The notes beneath the pieces were generated by a model that was given only the letters and a program-made list of their open reading frames with translations, was not told where the DNA came from and searched no databases. From Methylobacterium sp. WSM2598 (GTDB taxonomy: Bacteria; Pseudomonadota; Alphaproteobacteria; Rhizobiales; Beijerinckiaceae), in contig NZ_KB900609.1 in assembly GCF_000379105.1 (NCBI RefSeq), forward strand, positions 6,285,866-6,349,865: a stretch of 64,000 nucleotides of DNA, given 5' to 3'. Position numbers and translations under genes: made by a program. Positions 52,801 to 59,634 of the stretch are shown here, piece after piece (the stretch's first letter is position 1; the number at the start of each line of letters is the position of its first letter).

Positions 52801-53139
52801 GCCGTACCAGGTCAGGCGCCGGATCTCGCCCCCGGCGGCCGGCACCGCGAAGACGTTCAGCGCCCCGAAGCGGTCCGACGCGAAGGCCAGGGTGCGGCCG
52901 TCGGGCGACCAGGCCGGCGCCGCCGCGTGGGTTCCGGCGGGCGTCAGCGCCGTCGCGGCGCCGCCGGAGGCGGGGACGATCCAGATCTGCCCGCGGTGCC
53001 GGAAGGCGATGCGCGTCCCGTCGGGGGAGAGTGCCGGCTCCCGCAGCCAGAGCCGGCCGCTCTCGGGCGGCGCGTCCGCGCGGGACGCGGCCGCCGCGAG
53101 GCAGGCCCAGAGCAGGAGAAGGACGAGCCTCGCGCGCAT
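49807..53139 (-). CDS. Tricorn-like S41 protease with beta-propeller domain
   Basis: The 1110-residue protein starts at ATG 53139 with a signal peptide (RARLVLLLLWACLAAAASRA), GGGGAG nine bases upstream, so it is exported. Residues 30-640 contain TolB/WD40-like propeller repeats (LSPDGTRIAFRHRGQIWIVP, WSPDGRTLAFASDRFGALNV). A PDZ-like part near 800-860 has GTRLAPGDVLTEIDGAPI. The C-terminal tail-specific protease domain has VDVRFNGGGNLHNQL and the nucleophile region MNAASYSDASIFPQGYRD near residue 985. This is the layout of tricorn protease, which breaks down peptides, but the enzyme here is extracytoplasmic. An in-frame extension to 53235 through the 17-bp repeats is possible but lacks a signal-like start. 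Confidence 0.88.
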   Translation of the reverse strand: MRARLVLLLLWACLAAAASRADAPPESGRLWLREPALSPDGTRIAFRHRGQIWIVPASGGAATALTPAGTHAAAPAWSPDGRTLAFASDRFGALNVFAVPAAGGEIRRLTWYGLDERPMSVAPDGRVLFAARRLGDAARTFAPPNRTEMASQVYAVPLAGGRETLVLPNAALDARSDPGGKRLLYTSPNVEQRFRQHQVSRAVRQVWLYDAATGRHERLTEGTRESRNAVWLPGDEIAYLSEASGSLNVWRLSLAERVPRQLTFFAEGAVRWLSASAEGDLVFAREGALYRLARGAAEPEVIPVTVTESAFAGEVPARSSEFSDLAVSPTGQEVALVAQGDISVAARDGKSVKRITRGPGEARNPTFSPDGRRLAYAAERDGRWGLYETSLAVPEETGFAQATRLVERRLPSAEGDALVPRYAPDGRRLAYVLDRAAVHVLDLASGADREVVPPGRFYAYDDGRWWLAWSPDSRWLALPIQGEQSFATNVAVVPADGSRPPLRVAPAGEAQGDAQWSADGGFLLWRSDASALHRALGDAARSDVDAVFTSRRAREAFEARLRLPVVAEPDGPARPSGTGPAPSERVQAERAARPALPTFDPDGLEDRQYRLSQAPGDVVHAGLMADGVGVLTVEQAETPAGDGWMLTGTLRDLRLGRRRILFSGVASKRASPVRLSRDQRSLYALSRNGFEEIDLARGTVRSVRVQVEAARDPARTLREAFAQYGRLTRAKFLDPGMHGVDWEAAQARYARFLPALADPRDLAELLSEMAGELNASHTGAFLVPAIPADERTASLGLYYDEAHAGPGMRVAAILPGGPFDAAGTRLAPGDVLTEIDGAPIPEAGGVHRLLRGRANRLVEIAFRKPDGSEVRERRAPVSLDRERDLAFERWQRARRDAVVARSCGRLGYVHVRAMDARSYRRTFAELFGRFAQAEGLIVDVRFNGGGNLHNQLLTLLSGRPYLTFSPRSGPPQAEPANRWTKPSAVLMNAASYSDASIFPQGYRDLGIGPLIGDPVAGTGTFVWWVPSPIVPRLAYGLPQLAIRRADGRLLENTDILPDVAVPSDPAAWAEGRDPQLEAAVAALLGAGGAACGPAPAANAAIAAPEPRTTP

Positions 53140-53180
53140 CGACAGGGACTCCCCACCGGGGCCGACCGGCCGGACCTGGA

Positions 53181-53270
53181 CCATGAGCCCAGGTCGGCCA
53201 TGACCCCAGGCCGAACATGACCCCGGGCCGAACATGACCCCGGGCCGGCCATGACCCTAGGTCAACATTG
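53181..53270. repeat. Five 17-bp tandem repeats upstream of the tricorn-like gene
   Basis: Units start at 53181, 53198, 53215, 53232 and 53249. The consensus is ACATGACCCCGGGCCGA, with up to five changes in the outer copies, and a partial sixth copy ends at 53270. The units are contiguous, so this is a minisatellite, not a CRISPR array. It lies in the leader or promoter region of the protease gene, 42 bases before its ATG. Copy number could tune expression. Confidence 0.88.
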
Positions 53271-53407
53271 TGTCGCGGCGGCGCCATGCAGCCGAGCCAT
53301 ACGTCGGCTCGTCTCGCCGGCCCGTGCGAACGGGCACCTGCCGGATGCGTTGCCTCGCCGCCGCGGCTCCCCATCTCCCCGGGCGGATCCACGCGAGGAG
53401 GGACGCG

Positions 53408-53593
53408 ATGCGCTTCGAACTCTACCGGGATGCGGGCGGGCACTGGCGCTGGCGGCTGCGGGCCGCGAACGGCGAGGTCGTGGCCGATTGCGCCGAGGGC
53501 TACGTCCGCCGTGAGGATTGCGAGCACGGCATCGCCCTGGTGAAGGGCGCGGGCCAGGCCTCGGTCGTCGACATGACCCTCAAGATGGCGTGA
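53408..53593 (+). CDS. YegP-like protein (DUF1508), single repeat
   Basis: The 61-residue protein matches the DUF1508/YegP fold: RFELYRDAGGHWRWRLRAAN, then GEVVADCAEGYVRREDCEHG and VVDMTLK. YegP-like proteins are small and of unknown function. ATG 53408 directly precedes the conserved start. The frame further upstream is arginine-rich shadow. It converges with the DUF2283 remnant with ten bases between stops. Confidence 0.82.
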   Translation: MRFELYRDAGGHWRWRLRAANGEVVADCAEGYVRREDCEHGIALVKGAGQASVVDMTLKMA

Positions 53594-53603
53594 GGTGGAC
53601 GGC

Positions 53604-53796
53604 TCAGGCGGCGACGCTCCGGATATCGGCGCCGCCCAACGGCTGCGAGGAGGCCCCCAGACGCTCGACGGCCACGATACGGCCCTCCGCACCGAGATCG
53701 ATCACGAGGCCGGGGGACCTCCTCGCGCGCGGCGATGGGCGTCTCGGAGAGACGGAGGAGGAGGGCATCGGCCTCGCGGTGATCGTGCATCGTCAC
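53604..53796 (-). pseudogene. DUF2283 protein with a +1 frameshift in a C5 run
   Basis: The first frame starts at GTG 53796, sharing GTGA with the DUF4258 stop, and reads TMHDHREADALLLRLSETPI followed by AAREEV. The second half of the DUF2283 fold continues in another frame as GLVIDLGAEGRIVAVERLGA and ends IRSVAA at the TGA at 53604. Removing one base from the five-C run (minus strand; 53712-53716) joins them as EEVPGLVIDL. The whole would be about 63 residues, the normal family size. The family is small and often encoded next to DUF4258, in a toxin-antitoxin-like arrangement. The break could be real or an assembly error. Confidence 0.75.
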
Positions 53797-54044
53797 GTCC
53801 GCCGCCTGCCTCGGTCGAGGAAGGCTGTGAGGATCGCGCAGCCTGCGGGTTCCGGTCGATATACCCCGCGAAAAACGCGTCCGCCGCGCTCCGGGACAGA
53901 CCGGACAGCGCGCACCAAACTCGGATCGACCGGATCGGGCTCGGTCGTTAGGGGGCTCACGACCGCGCGCTCCACCGAGGCCGCGTCGAGCTGGCGCTCC
54001 GCCATGGCGACGCGGGCGTGAGCCAGGGAAACGAACGCCATCAT
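53793..54044 (-). CDS. DUF4258 protein
   Basis: The 83-residue protein matches DUF4258: SLAHARVAMAERQLDAASVE with the conserved His/Arg start helix, then RGGRVFRGVYRPEPAGCAIL as the central strands. The family is RelE-like in size and pattern and often sits beside DUF2283, but toxin activity is not established. A GGGAGG-type site precedes ATG 54044 (or 54041). Its stop overlaps the start of the DUF2283 gene as GTGA, so the two are one transcript. The other reading through 54695 is a shadow. Confidence 0.75.
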   Translation of the reverse strand: MMAFVSLAHARVAMAERQLDAASVERAVVSPLTTEPDPVDPSLVRAVRSVPERGGRVFRGVYRPEPAGCAILTAFLDRGRRRT

Positions 54045-54313
54045 CGGACCCCCCTCCCACGGGACACCCGTCCGGTCCTTCCCACCAACCGGCCGTGAAG
54101 GTTCCCGTCGGCCCGCCCATTCGGGCCGATCCGCAGACGGACGGCGCGGGGCGGTGCCGTCCCCCATCGTCGATCGCTGGCGGAAGGCGAATCCCGGGGC
54201 CGCGTCGGCCCGCCGCAGCGCGGCGTCGCTGCACCGCGGCAACGATATGGTCCGCGGGGCGTTGAGGGGCCTCGCGTCACCGAACGCCTCACCGAAGACG
54301 CAGGAGCTTCCCA

Positions 54314-54586
54314 GTGCTGAAGACCGTGATCCTGGCCGCCGGCCTCGTGCTCGGCGGGGCCGCCCTCGCACCGCAGGCGGCGACCGCCGCGCCGGCCCCC
54401 GCCGAGACGGCCGCGGCGGCTCCCACGACCTGGGTGCAGTACGGCTATTACCGCCGCCATCACCACCATTGGGGCCGCCCCTACGGCTACCGCCGCTACG
54501 GACCGCCCTACGGCCGCGCCTACGGCTACCGCCGCCATCACGGCTTCTACGGCCATCCCCATCGCCGCGGCTTCTACCGCTACTGA
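54314..54586 (+). CDS. Small secreted His/Tyr/Arg/Gly-rich protein
   Basis: The 90-residue protein starts at GTG 54314 with AGGAG eight bases upstream. It has a signal peptide (LKTVILAAGLVLGGAALAPQ) cut near ATAA. The mature part is made of Tyr/His/Arg/Gly/Pro-rich pieces such as YYRRHHHHWGRPYGYRR and HHGFYGHPHRRGFYRY. Such low-complexity exported proteins are common in Methylobacterium-like bacteria. The His clusters could bind metals, and the function is unknown. It is followed by a strong hairpin, so it is probably monocistronic. I see nothing in the 269-base gap before it apart from its likely promoter. Confidence 0.72.
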   Translation: MLKTVILAAGLVLGGAALAPQAATAAPAPAETAAAAPTTWVQYGYYRRHHHHWGRPYGYRRYGPPYGRAYGYRRHHGFYGHPHRRGFYRY

Positions 54587-54592
54587 GCGGGC

Positions 54593-54613
54593 GGGGCCGG
54601 CGCGGCCGGCCCC
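54593..54613. terminator. Hairpin between the small secreted protein and the ABC permease gene
   Basis: GGGGCCGG at 54593-54600 pairs perfectly with CCGGCCCC at 54606-54613 around a five-base loop, between convergent stops at 54586 and 54634. Confidence 0.55.
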
Positions 54614-54633
54614 CTTCGGCCGATGGTCCGGGC

Positions 54634-55794
54634 TCAGTGATACGGGTCGGCCGCGTCGCGCAGCCCATCGCCCAGGAAGTTGAAGGCGAGCACAACCACC
54701 ACCACGGGCAGGATCGGCAGCAGCAGCCAGGGATGCAGCTGCACCGCCGCGAGGTTCTGGGCCTCGTTGAGCAGGACGCCCCAGCTCGTCACCGGCGGCC
54801 GCAGCCCGAGCCCCAGGAACGACAGCGCGGTCTCGCCGAGGATCATCGAGGGAATCGACAGGGTCGCCGAGGCGATCAGGTGGCTCATGAAGTTCGGGAT
54901 CAGGTGCCGGCCGATGATCCGCGCCTTCGAGGCGCCCATCAGCTCGGCGGCGCGCACGTAATCCTCCTCGCGCAGGGCGAGCAGCTTCGAGCGCACCGCG
55001 CGGGCGAGGCCCGGCCAGTCGAGCAGGCCGAGGATCAGCGTGATGCCGAAGAAGACCAGAACCGGGCTCCAGTTCGGGGGCAGGGCGGCCGAGAGGGCGA
55101 GCCAGAGCGGCAGTTCCGGCAGCGAGCGCAGGATCTCGATCATCCGCTGCACGAGGTTGTCGACCCAGCCGCCGAGATAGCCCGCGAGCCCGCCGAAGAA
55201 GAGCCCGAGCGCGAAGGACACCGCGATGCCCACGAGGCCGACCGTCAGCGAGATCCGGGCCCCCGCGACGATGCGCGAGAACAGGTCGCGCCCGAGCCGG
55301 TCGGTGCCCGCGAGGAACAGGGTGCCACCCTCCGGCGGGCAGACCAGGTGCCAGTCGGTGCGCACCAGCCCCCAGAATTCGTAGGCCTCGTCGCGGCAGA
55401 AGAAGCGCAGCTTCTGCACCGTGCCGCGGTCGACCGTGTAGTCGCGCTGGAAGCGCTCCAGGTCGAACGAGAACGCGTAGGGATGCGTGTAGGGCCCGAC
55501 GAAGCGGCCCTCGTGGAACAGGTGCACGGATTGGGGCGGCGCGTACAGGAAGTCGCCGTGGCGCTTGGCCGGGTCGTAGGGCGCGAGCACCTCCACGAAG
55601 GGGATGAGCGCGTAGAACAGGACCAGGATGAGCCCGGCCGCCACGGCCACCTTGTGGCGCTTGAACTTCCACCAGGTGAGGCGCCACGAGGAGGCGCGGT
55701 CGAAGACCTCGCTCTCCGCGCCGAGGGGCTCGGTGCGGCCGGGATCGAAGGGGGCCGGGTCGACGAAGTGGCGCGGGCGAACCTCCAGGTTCAT
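54634..55794 (-). CDS. Peptide/oligosaccharide-type ABC permease (OppC/DppC family)
   Basis: The 386-residue permease has one N-terminal helix (about 50-70). A long extracytoplasmic insert of about 95 residues follows, which ordinary DppC lacks (QSVHLFHEGRFVGPYTHPYA). The main permease domain comes next (ISLTVGLVGIAVSFALGLFF) with the ATPase-contact EAA-like loop REEDYVRAAELMGASKARII. The insert is typical of transporters with large binding proteins. ATG 55794 overlaps the stop of the OppB-like gene as ATGA. It is the last gene of the operon running from 64 kb. Confidence 0.9.
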   Translation of the reverse strand: MNLEVRPRHFVDPAPFDPGRTEPLGAESEVFDRASSWRLTWWKFKRHKVAVAAGLILVLFYALIPFVEVLAPYDPAKRHGDFLYAPPQSVHLFHEGRFVGPYTHPYAFSFDLERFQRDYTVDRGTVQKLRFFCRDEAYEFWGLVRTDWHLVCPPEGGTLFLAGTDRLGRDLFSRIVAGARISLTVGLVGIAVSFALGLFFGGLAGYLGGWVDNLVQRMIEILRSLPELPLWLALSAALPPNWSPVLVFFGITLILGLLDWPGLARAVRSKLLALREEDYVRAAELMGASKARIIGRHLIPNFMSHLIASATLSIPSMILGETALSFLGLGLRPPVTSWGVLLNEAQNLAAVQLHPWLLLPILPVVVVVLAFNFLGDGLRDAADPYH

Positions 55795-56816
55795 CGGCCG
55801 GAGCCTCCGAGGCGGATGCGGGGGTCGAGCCACGCGAGGAGCAGATCGGAGATCAGCATCCCGATCACCGTGAGCAGCGCCACGAACATCAGGATGAAGC
55901 CGGCCAGGAACTGGTCCTGGCTCTTGAGCGCCGCGAGCAGGATCGGCCCGACGGTCGGCAGGCTCAGCACCAGCGAGACCAGCACCGAGCCCGAGACGAG
56001 GTGGGGCAGCAGGTTGCCGATATCGGCGATGAACGGGTTGAGCGACATCCGGAACGGGTACTTGAGCAGCGCCCGGGTCGGCGGCAGGCCCTTGGCCTTG
56101 GCGGTGACCACGTATTGTTTGCCGAGTTCGTCGAGGAGATTGGCGCGCATGCGGCGGATCATGGCGGCGGTGCCCCCGAGGCCGATCACCAGGGTCGGCA
56201 CCGCCAGGTGGGCGAGGAGCGACTGCACCTTGTCCCAGGTCCAGGGCTGGCCCGCATAGGCGCTGTCGTAGAGCCCGCCGATCGAGATGCCGAGCCAGCG
56301 ATTGGCGTAGAACAGCATGATCAGGGCGAGCAGGAAGGACGGGGTCGCCAGCCCCAGGTAGCCGATCAGGGTCGCGACGTAGTCGCCGACCGAGTATTGC
56401 CGCGTCGCCGAGTAGATCGCGATCGGGATCGAGACCACGTGCACGAAGATCACCACCGCGAGGTTGACCACCAGGGTGAGCCAGAGCGCGTCGCCGACCA
56501 CCTCGCGCACCGGCCGGTCGTACTCGAAGGACCAGCCCCAATTGCCCTGGAGGAGGCCGTTGAAGAGGCCCTCCGGGTTCGGCCAGACGCCGATCCAGCG
56601 CAGGTACTGCTCCCAGACCGGGCGGTCGAGGCCGTATTGCTGCATCAGGAACTGGGCCTTGGCGACCGAGGCCGCCTCGCCCTGCGAGCGCAGCTCGGCG
56701 ATCTGGTTGGTCAGGAAGTCGCCCGGCGGCAGCTTGATGATGAAGAAGACGAGCGCCGAGATGACGAGGAGCGTCATCGCCATGGTGAGGGTGCGGCGCA
56801 GGAGGTAGCGGATCAC
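55791..56816 (-). CDS. Peptide/oligosaccharide-type ABC permease (OppB/DppB family)
   Basis: The 341-residue protein has the OppB layout. The first helix is YLLRRTLTMAMTLLVISALV, a periplasmic segment follows, then the permease core (LTLVVNLAVVIFVHVVSIPI) and the loop MRRMRANLLDELGKQYVVTA. It starts at GTG 56816, overlapping the binding-protein stop as GTGA, and is coupled to the OppC-like gene. The two permeases form the channel of the importer. Confidence 0.9.
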   Translation of the reverse strand: MIRYLLRRTLTMAMTLLVISALVFFIIKLPPGDFLTNQIAELRSQGEAASVAKAQFLMQQYGLDRPVWEQYLRWIGVWPNPEGLFNGLLQGNWGWSFEYDRPVREVVGDALWLTLVVNLAVVIFVHVVSIPIAIYSATRQYSVGDYVATLIGYLGLATPSFLLALIMLFYANRWLGISIGGLYDSAYAGQPWTWDKVQSLLAHLAVPTLVIGLGGTAAMIRRMRANLLDELGKQYVVTAKAKGLPPTRALLKYPFRMSLNPFIADIGNLLPHLVSGSVLVSLVLSLPTVGPILLAALKSQDQFLAGFILMFVALLTVIGMLISDLLLAWLDPRIRLGGSGR

Positions 56817-58744
56817 CGGGCGGCCTCTTTGCGCTCGGGGCCCCAGAAGAACTCGTCCATGCGGTAGACCCCGATCATGGCGGTGGGCTTCCAGCTGTAG
56901 GTCGCCCGGTCAGGAAGGTTGACGAGGCGGGTCTTGGCGACGACCGGCTGCAGCGCCCCCGCGACCGTGCCGATCACCCACTGGTTCTCGGCCCGGTTGC
57001 GCAGCATCTCGCCCCAGATCCGCGCCTGCACGGCGGCGTCGCCGGTCGCCATCCACTGCGCGTTGAGGTCGAGGAGGGTCTTGGCTTCCGGGATGTCGAC
57101 CGGCTCGCCCTCCTTGCCCTTGGTCTCGACGAACTGCCCCCATTTCGGCCACGCGTAGGTGTCCTGGTGGACGGGGGCGAGCTCGTCCGGCGGCATCTCG
57201 GCGGTCGGCATGGCGAGGTCGAGCCCCTGCGCCGCCACCATGGTGGTGAGCCCCGCATAGGCCCGGTTGCGCAGCACCGTGCGGTCCTGGGGCTTCACGA
57301 AGAGCTTGACCCCGACCTCGCGCCAGAATTCCGCGATCAGGGTGAGCCCGTCGGTGAGCATCATGCTCTCGCCGTCGGTCTCGACCACGATCTCGAGCTC
57401 CCGCCCGTCCGGCAGGAGCCGGATCCCGGCGCCGTTGCGCGCGCCGAGCCCGACCGTGTCGAGGAGCCGGGAGGCCTCCTCGGGATCGTACTGGGCGTGG
57501 AGCGTGCGGTATTCCGGCTTGTAGAGCGGGCTGCCCTCCACGACCGTGTCGTTCCCCTCGGTGCCGAGCCCGAACAGGAGCGCGTTGTTGAGGGTGCGCC
57601 GGTCGATGGCGAGCGACAGGGCGCGCCGGAAGCGCACGTCGCGGTTGAGCCTGCGCCAGACCGGATCGGCCGCGGTCAGGTTCGGGTAGAGGGCGATCTC
57701 GGAGCCGCGGGCGCTCGGCCAGAGATGCGTGCGGTAGCCCTTGGCCCGCTCGCCCTCGCGCAGGATCGGGATGTCCTCCATCGTGAGGCCGCGGAAGAGC
57801 AGGTCCGCCTCGCCGGCATTGGCCTTGGCGGCGAAGAGCCCGGCCGCCGCGATGTCCATCAGCACCCGGTCGACGTAGGGGAGCTGCTGGCCGTTGCGGT
57901 CCACCCGATGGTAGTAGGGGTTGCGCACGAAGACGAACCGCGCGGCGGGGGCCGTGTTGGTCACGCGCCAGGGCTGCAGCGTCGGCAGGTCCGGATTGGT
58001 CTGCTCGAACATCGCGTCGAGCCGGTTGTGCAGGGTGGCCCAGCCCTTGACCTTCTGCGCCTTGACGGCGGCGTCGAGGTCGTTCTTCGGCGCGTAGCGG
58101 GCGTGGAACTGCTTCAGGTAATGGGCCGGCCGGTAGATGAAGGGGTCGCGCGGCGAGGCGAGTTCCGGCAGGAAGCGCGGGTTCGGCCTGTCCCAGGTGA
58201 AGCGGACGCGCAGCGGGTCGAGCACCTCGAAGCGCGGCAATTGCCCGTCCACGATCATGAATTCCGGCGGGCCGGAGGGGCTCAGCTCCTTGTTGAGGGC
58301 GACGTCCTCCCACCAGTAGCGGAAGTCTTCCGCCGTGAAGGGCTGCCCGTCCGACCAGCGGTGGCCGGCCCGCAGCGTGAAGGTGAAGACCTTGTCGTCC
58401 TGCGACTCGTACTGCGCGAGGAGGTCGGCCTTGAGGGCGAGGCTCTCGTCGTAGCCGACGAGCCGGGCGTAGCTGTAGGCCGAGATGTAGCGGATGTCCC
58501 GGGGCTTGGCGACGAGGGTGACGATCTCGCCGCCCGGCCGGCCGAGCTCTCGGCCGGCCGCCGCGAGGTCGACGACCAGGGGCTCGGCGGGCAGGCGGGC
58601 CGCGGCGGTCTCGTCGGCGGCGCGGGCGAGGCCCGGCAGGAGGAGCGCCAGGGCGGCGAGCGCCGCGGCCGCCCGCGGGCGCCCCGCACCGCCATCCCGC
58701 CCGCCCCGCCCCCCGAGAGGCCGCTCCCGCCGCCAGACCGTCAT
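56813..58744 (-). CDS. Large ABC-type solute-binding protein (family 5)
   Basis: The 643-residue periplasmic protein belongs to the peptide/oligosaccharide-binding family 5, at the large end of the size range. It has an unusually long, Arg/Gly-rich signal region ending in AAALAALALLLPGLARAAD. Family landmarks are DKVFTFTLRAGHRWSDGQPF, TAEDFRYWWEDVALN and the core DVRFRRALSLAIDRRTLNNA. Members of this size often bind oligosaccharides or other large ligands rather than di- or tripeptides. ATG 58744 overlaps the methyltransferase-like stop as ATGA. The glycan genes upstream make a cell-surface glycan or its fragments a possible ligand. Confidence 0.88.
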   Translation of the reverse strand: MTVWRRERPLGGRGGRDGGAGRPRAAAALAALALLLPGLARAADETAAARLPAEPLVVDLAAAGRELGRPGGEIVTLVAKPRDIRYISAYSYARLVGYDESLALKADLLAQYESQDDKVFTFTLRAGHRWSDGQPFTAEDFRYWWEDVALNKELSPSGPPEFMIVDGQLPRFEVLDPLRVRFTWDRPNPRFLPELASPRDPFIYRPAHYLKQFHARYAPKNDLDAAVKAQKVKGWATLHNRLDAMFEQTNPDLPTLQPWRVTNTAPAARFVFVRNPYYHRVDRNGQQLPYVDRVLMDIAAAGLFAAKANAGEADLLFRGLTMEDIPILREGERAKGYRTHLWPSARGSEIALYPNLTAADPVWRRLNRDVRFRRALSLAIDRRTLNNALLFGLGTEGNDTVVEGSPLYKPEYRTLHAQYDPEEASRLLDTVGLGARNGAGIRLLPDGRELEIVVETDGESMMLTDGLTLIAEFWREVGVKLFVKPQDRTVLRNRAYAGLTTMVAAQGLDLAMPTAEMPPDELAPVHQDTYAWPKWGQFVETKGKEGEPVDIPEAKTLLDLNAQWMATGDAAVQARIWGEMLRNRAENQWVIGTVAGALQPVVAKTRLVNLPDRATYSWKPTAMIGVYRMDEFFWGPERKEAAR

Positions 58745-59634
58745 CTCGCCTCTCCCGAACCGGGTGCTGCCAGCGCCACGTAGGTGATCCGCGCCGGCGA
58801 GTAGCCGGTGGCGGCGTGCAGGTCGTCGAACGGGTGGGCGAGCCGGATCGCCGCCCGCGCCGCCCGCGCCTCCTCGCCGTCCGGCCGGTAGACGAAGTCC
58901 CGCCCGTTGCGCCGCCAGCGCACCGGCTCGGGGCCGGCGGCCTCGTCGCACAGCATCGCGATGGTCGGGAAGGCCGGCCCGCCATGGGCGTGGAGCCGGT
59001 GGGCCGCCGCGTCGTCGTCGAAGATGAGCCGGGTCAGGCCGCGCGCCCGCGCCTCGCGCACCCGCCGCGCCTGGCTGATGTGGTCGTCGAAGAAGCCGAC
59101 CCCCTCCGCGAGGTCGAGCCCGCCGAGGTCGCGCTCCGACCAGTCGCCCGCGTGGTAGCGGGCGCGGCGGTCGCGGTAGCGCAGCCCCGACAGGTCGGGA
59201 TCGAAGCACAGGATCTCGGCCTCCGGGCAGGCCTGCCGGGTGATCCAGGTGGTGAGGCCGCGGAACACGCCCGATTCGATCACGACGGGCGGGCGCAGGG
59301 CGCGCATCAGCACGTAGAGGCACAGGGCGCCGTTGAAGCCGTTGCCGCCCCGGCGCTGGGCCACCGGCGCGGCGCCGATCAGGTCCCAGAAGGTCTCGAT
59401 GGCCGGCCGCGCCCCGCCCGGCAGGGAAAGGCCGCAGGCCGCGAGGTCGGCGTCGAGCCGGGCCGCGGCGGCGGCGAACAGCGCCTCGGTCTCGCGGCGG
59501 GAGAGGGGCCGGTGCGCCCAGTCGGGCACCGCCGGCACGAGGTCGTAGCCGAGCCGGTCGAAGAGCGGGCCGAGGACCCGCCGCCGCAGGCGCTCCAGGA
59601 GCGGGTGCGGCCGGAGCGCGGCGCCGGGGGGCAT
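58741..59634 (-). CDS. Putative SAM-dependent methyltransferase (glycan-cluster type)
   Basis: The 297-residue protein has a Rossmann-like SAM-binding start VIESGVFRGLTTWITRQ near residue 118. A second acidic motif CFDPDLSGL and a third strand GVGFFDDHISQARRV follow. The DDH triad resembles the TylF/CmcI-type metal-assisted methyltransferases found in cell-surface polysaccharide loci. The N-terminal 100 residues are helical and charged. ATG 59634 overlaps the ATPase stop by one base (TGATG); GTG 59637 is an alternative. The gene is embedded between two ABC-transporter genes, which is unusual. Confidence 0.6.
   Translation of the reverse strand: MPPGAALRPHPLLERLRRRVLGPLFDRLGYDLVPAVPDWAHRPLSRRETEALFAAAAARLDADLAACGLSLPGGARPAIETFWDLIGAAPVAQRRGGNGFNGALCLYVLMRALRPPVVIESGVFRGLTTWITRQACPEAEILCFDPDLSGLRYRDRRARYHAGDWSERDLGGLDLAEGVGFFDDHISQARRVREARARGLTRLIFDDDAAAHRLHAHGGPAFPTIAMLCDEAAGPEPVRWRRNGRDFVYRPDGEEARAARAAIRLAHPFDDLHAATGYSPARITYVALAAPGSGEAR

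Noticed and set aside
53140..53235. Upstream start of the tricorn-like protease through the tandem repeats
   Set aside because: The extension would bury the clear signal peptide 32 residues inside the protein. ATG 53139 has a ribosome binding site and gives a normal signal sequence.
53181..53270. Possible CRISPR array
   Set aside because: The repeat units are contiguous 17-mers without spacers and no cas genes are present. It is a tandem repeat.
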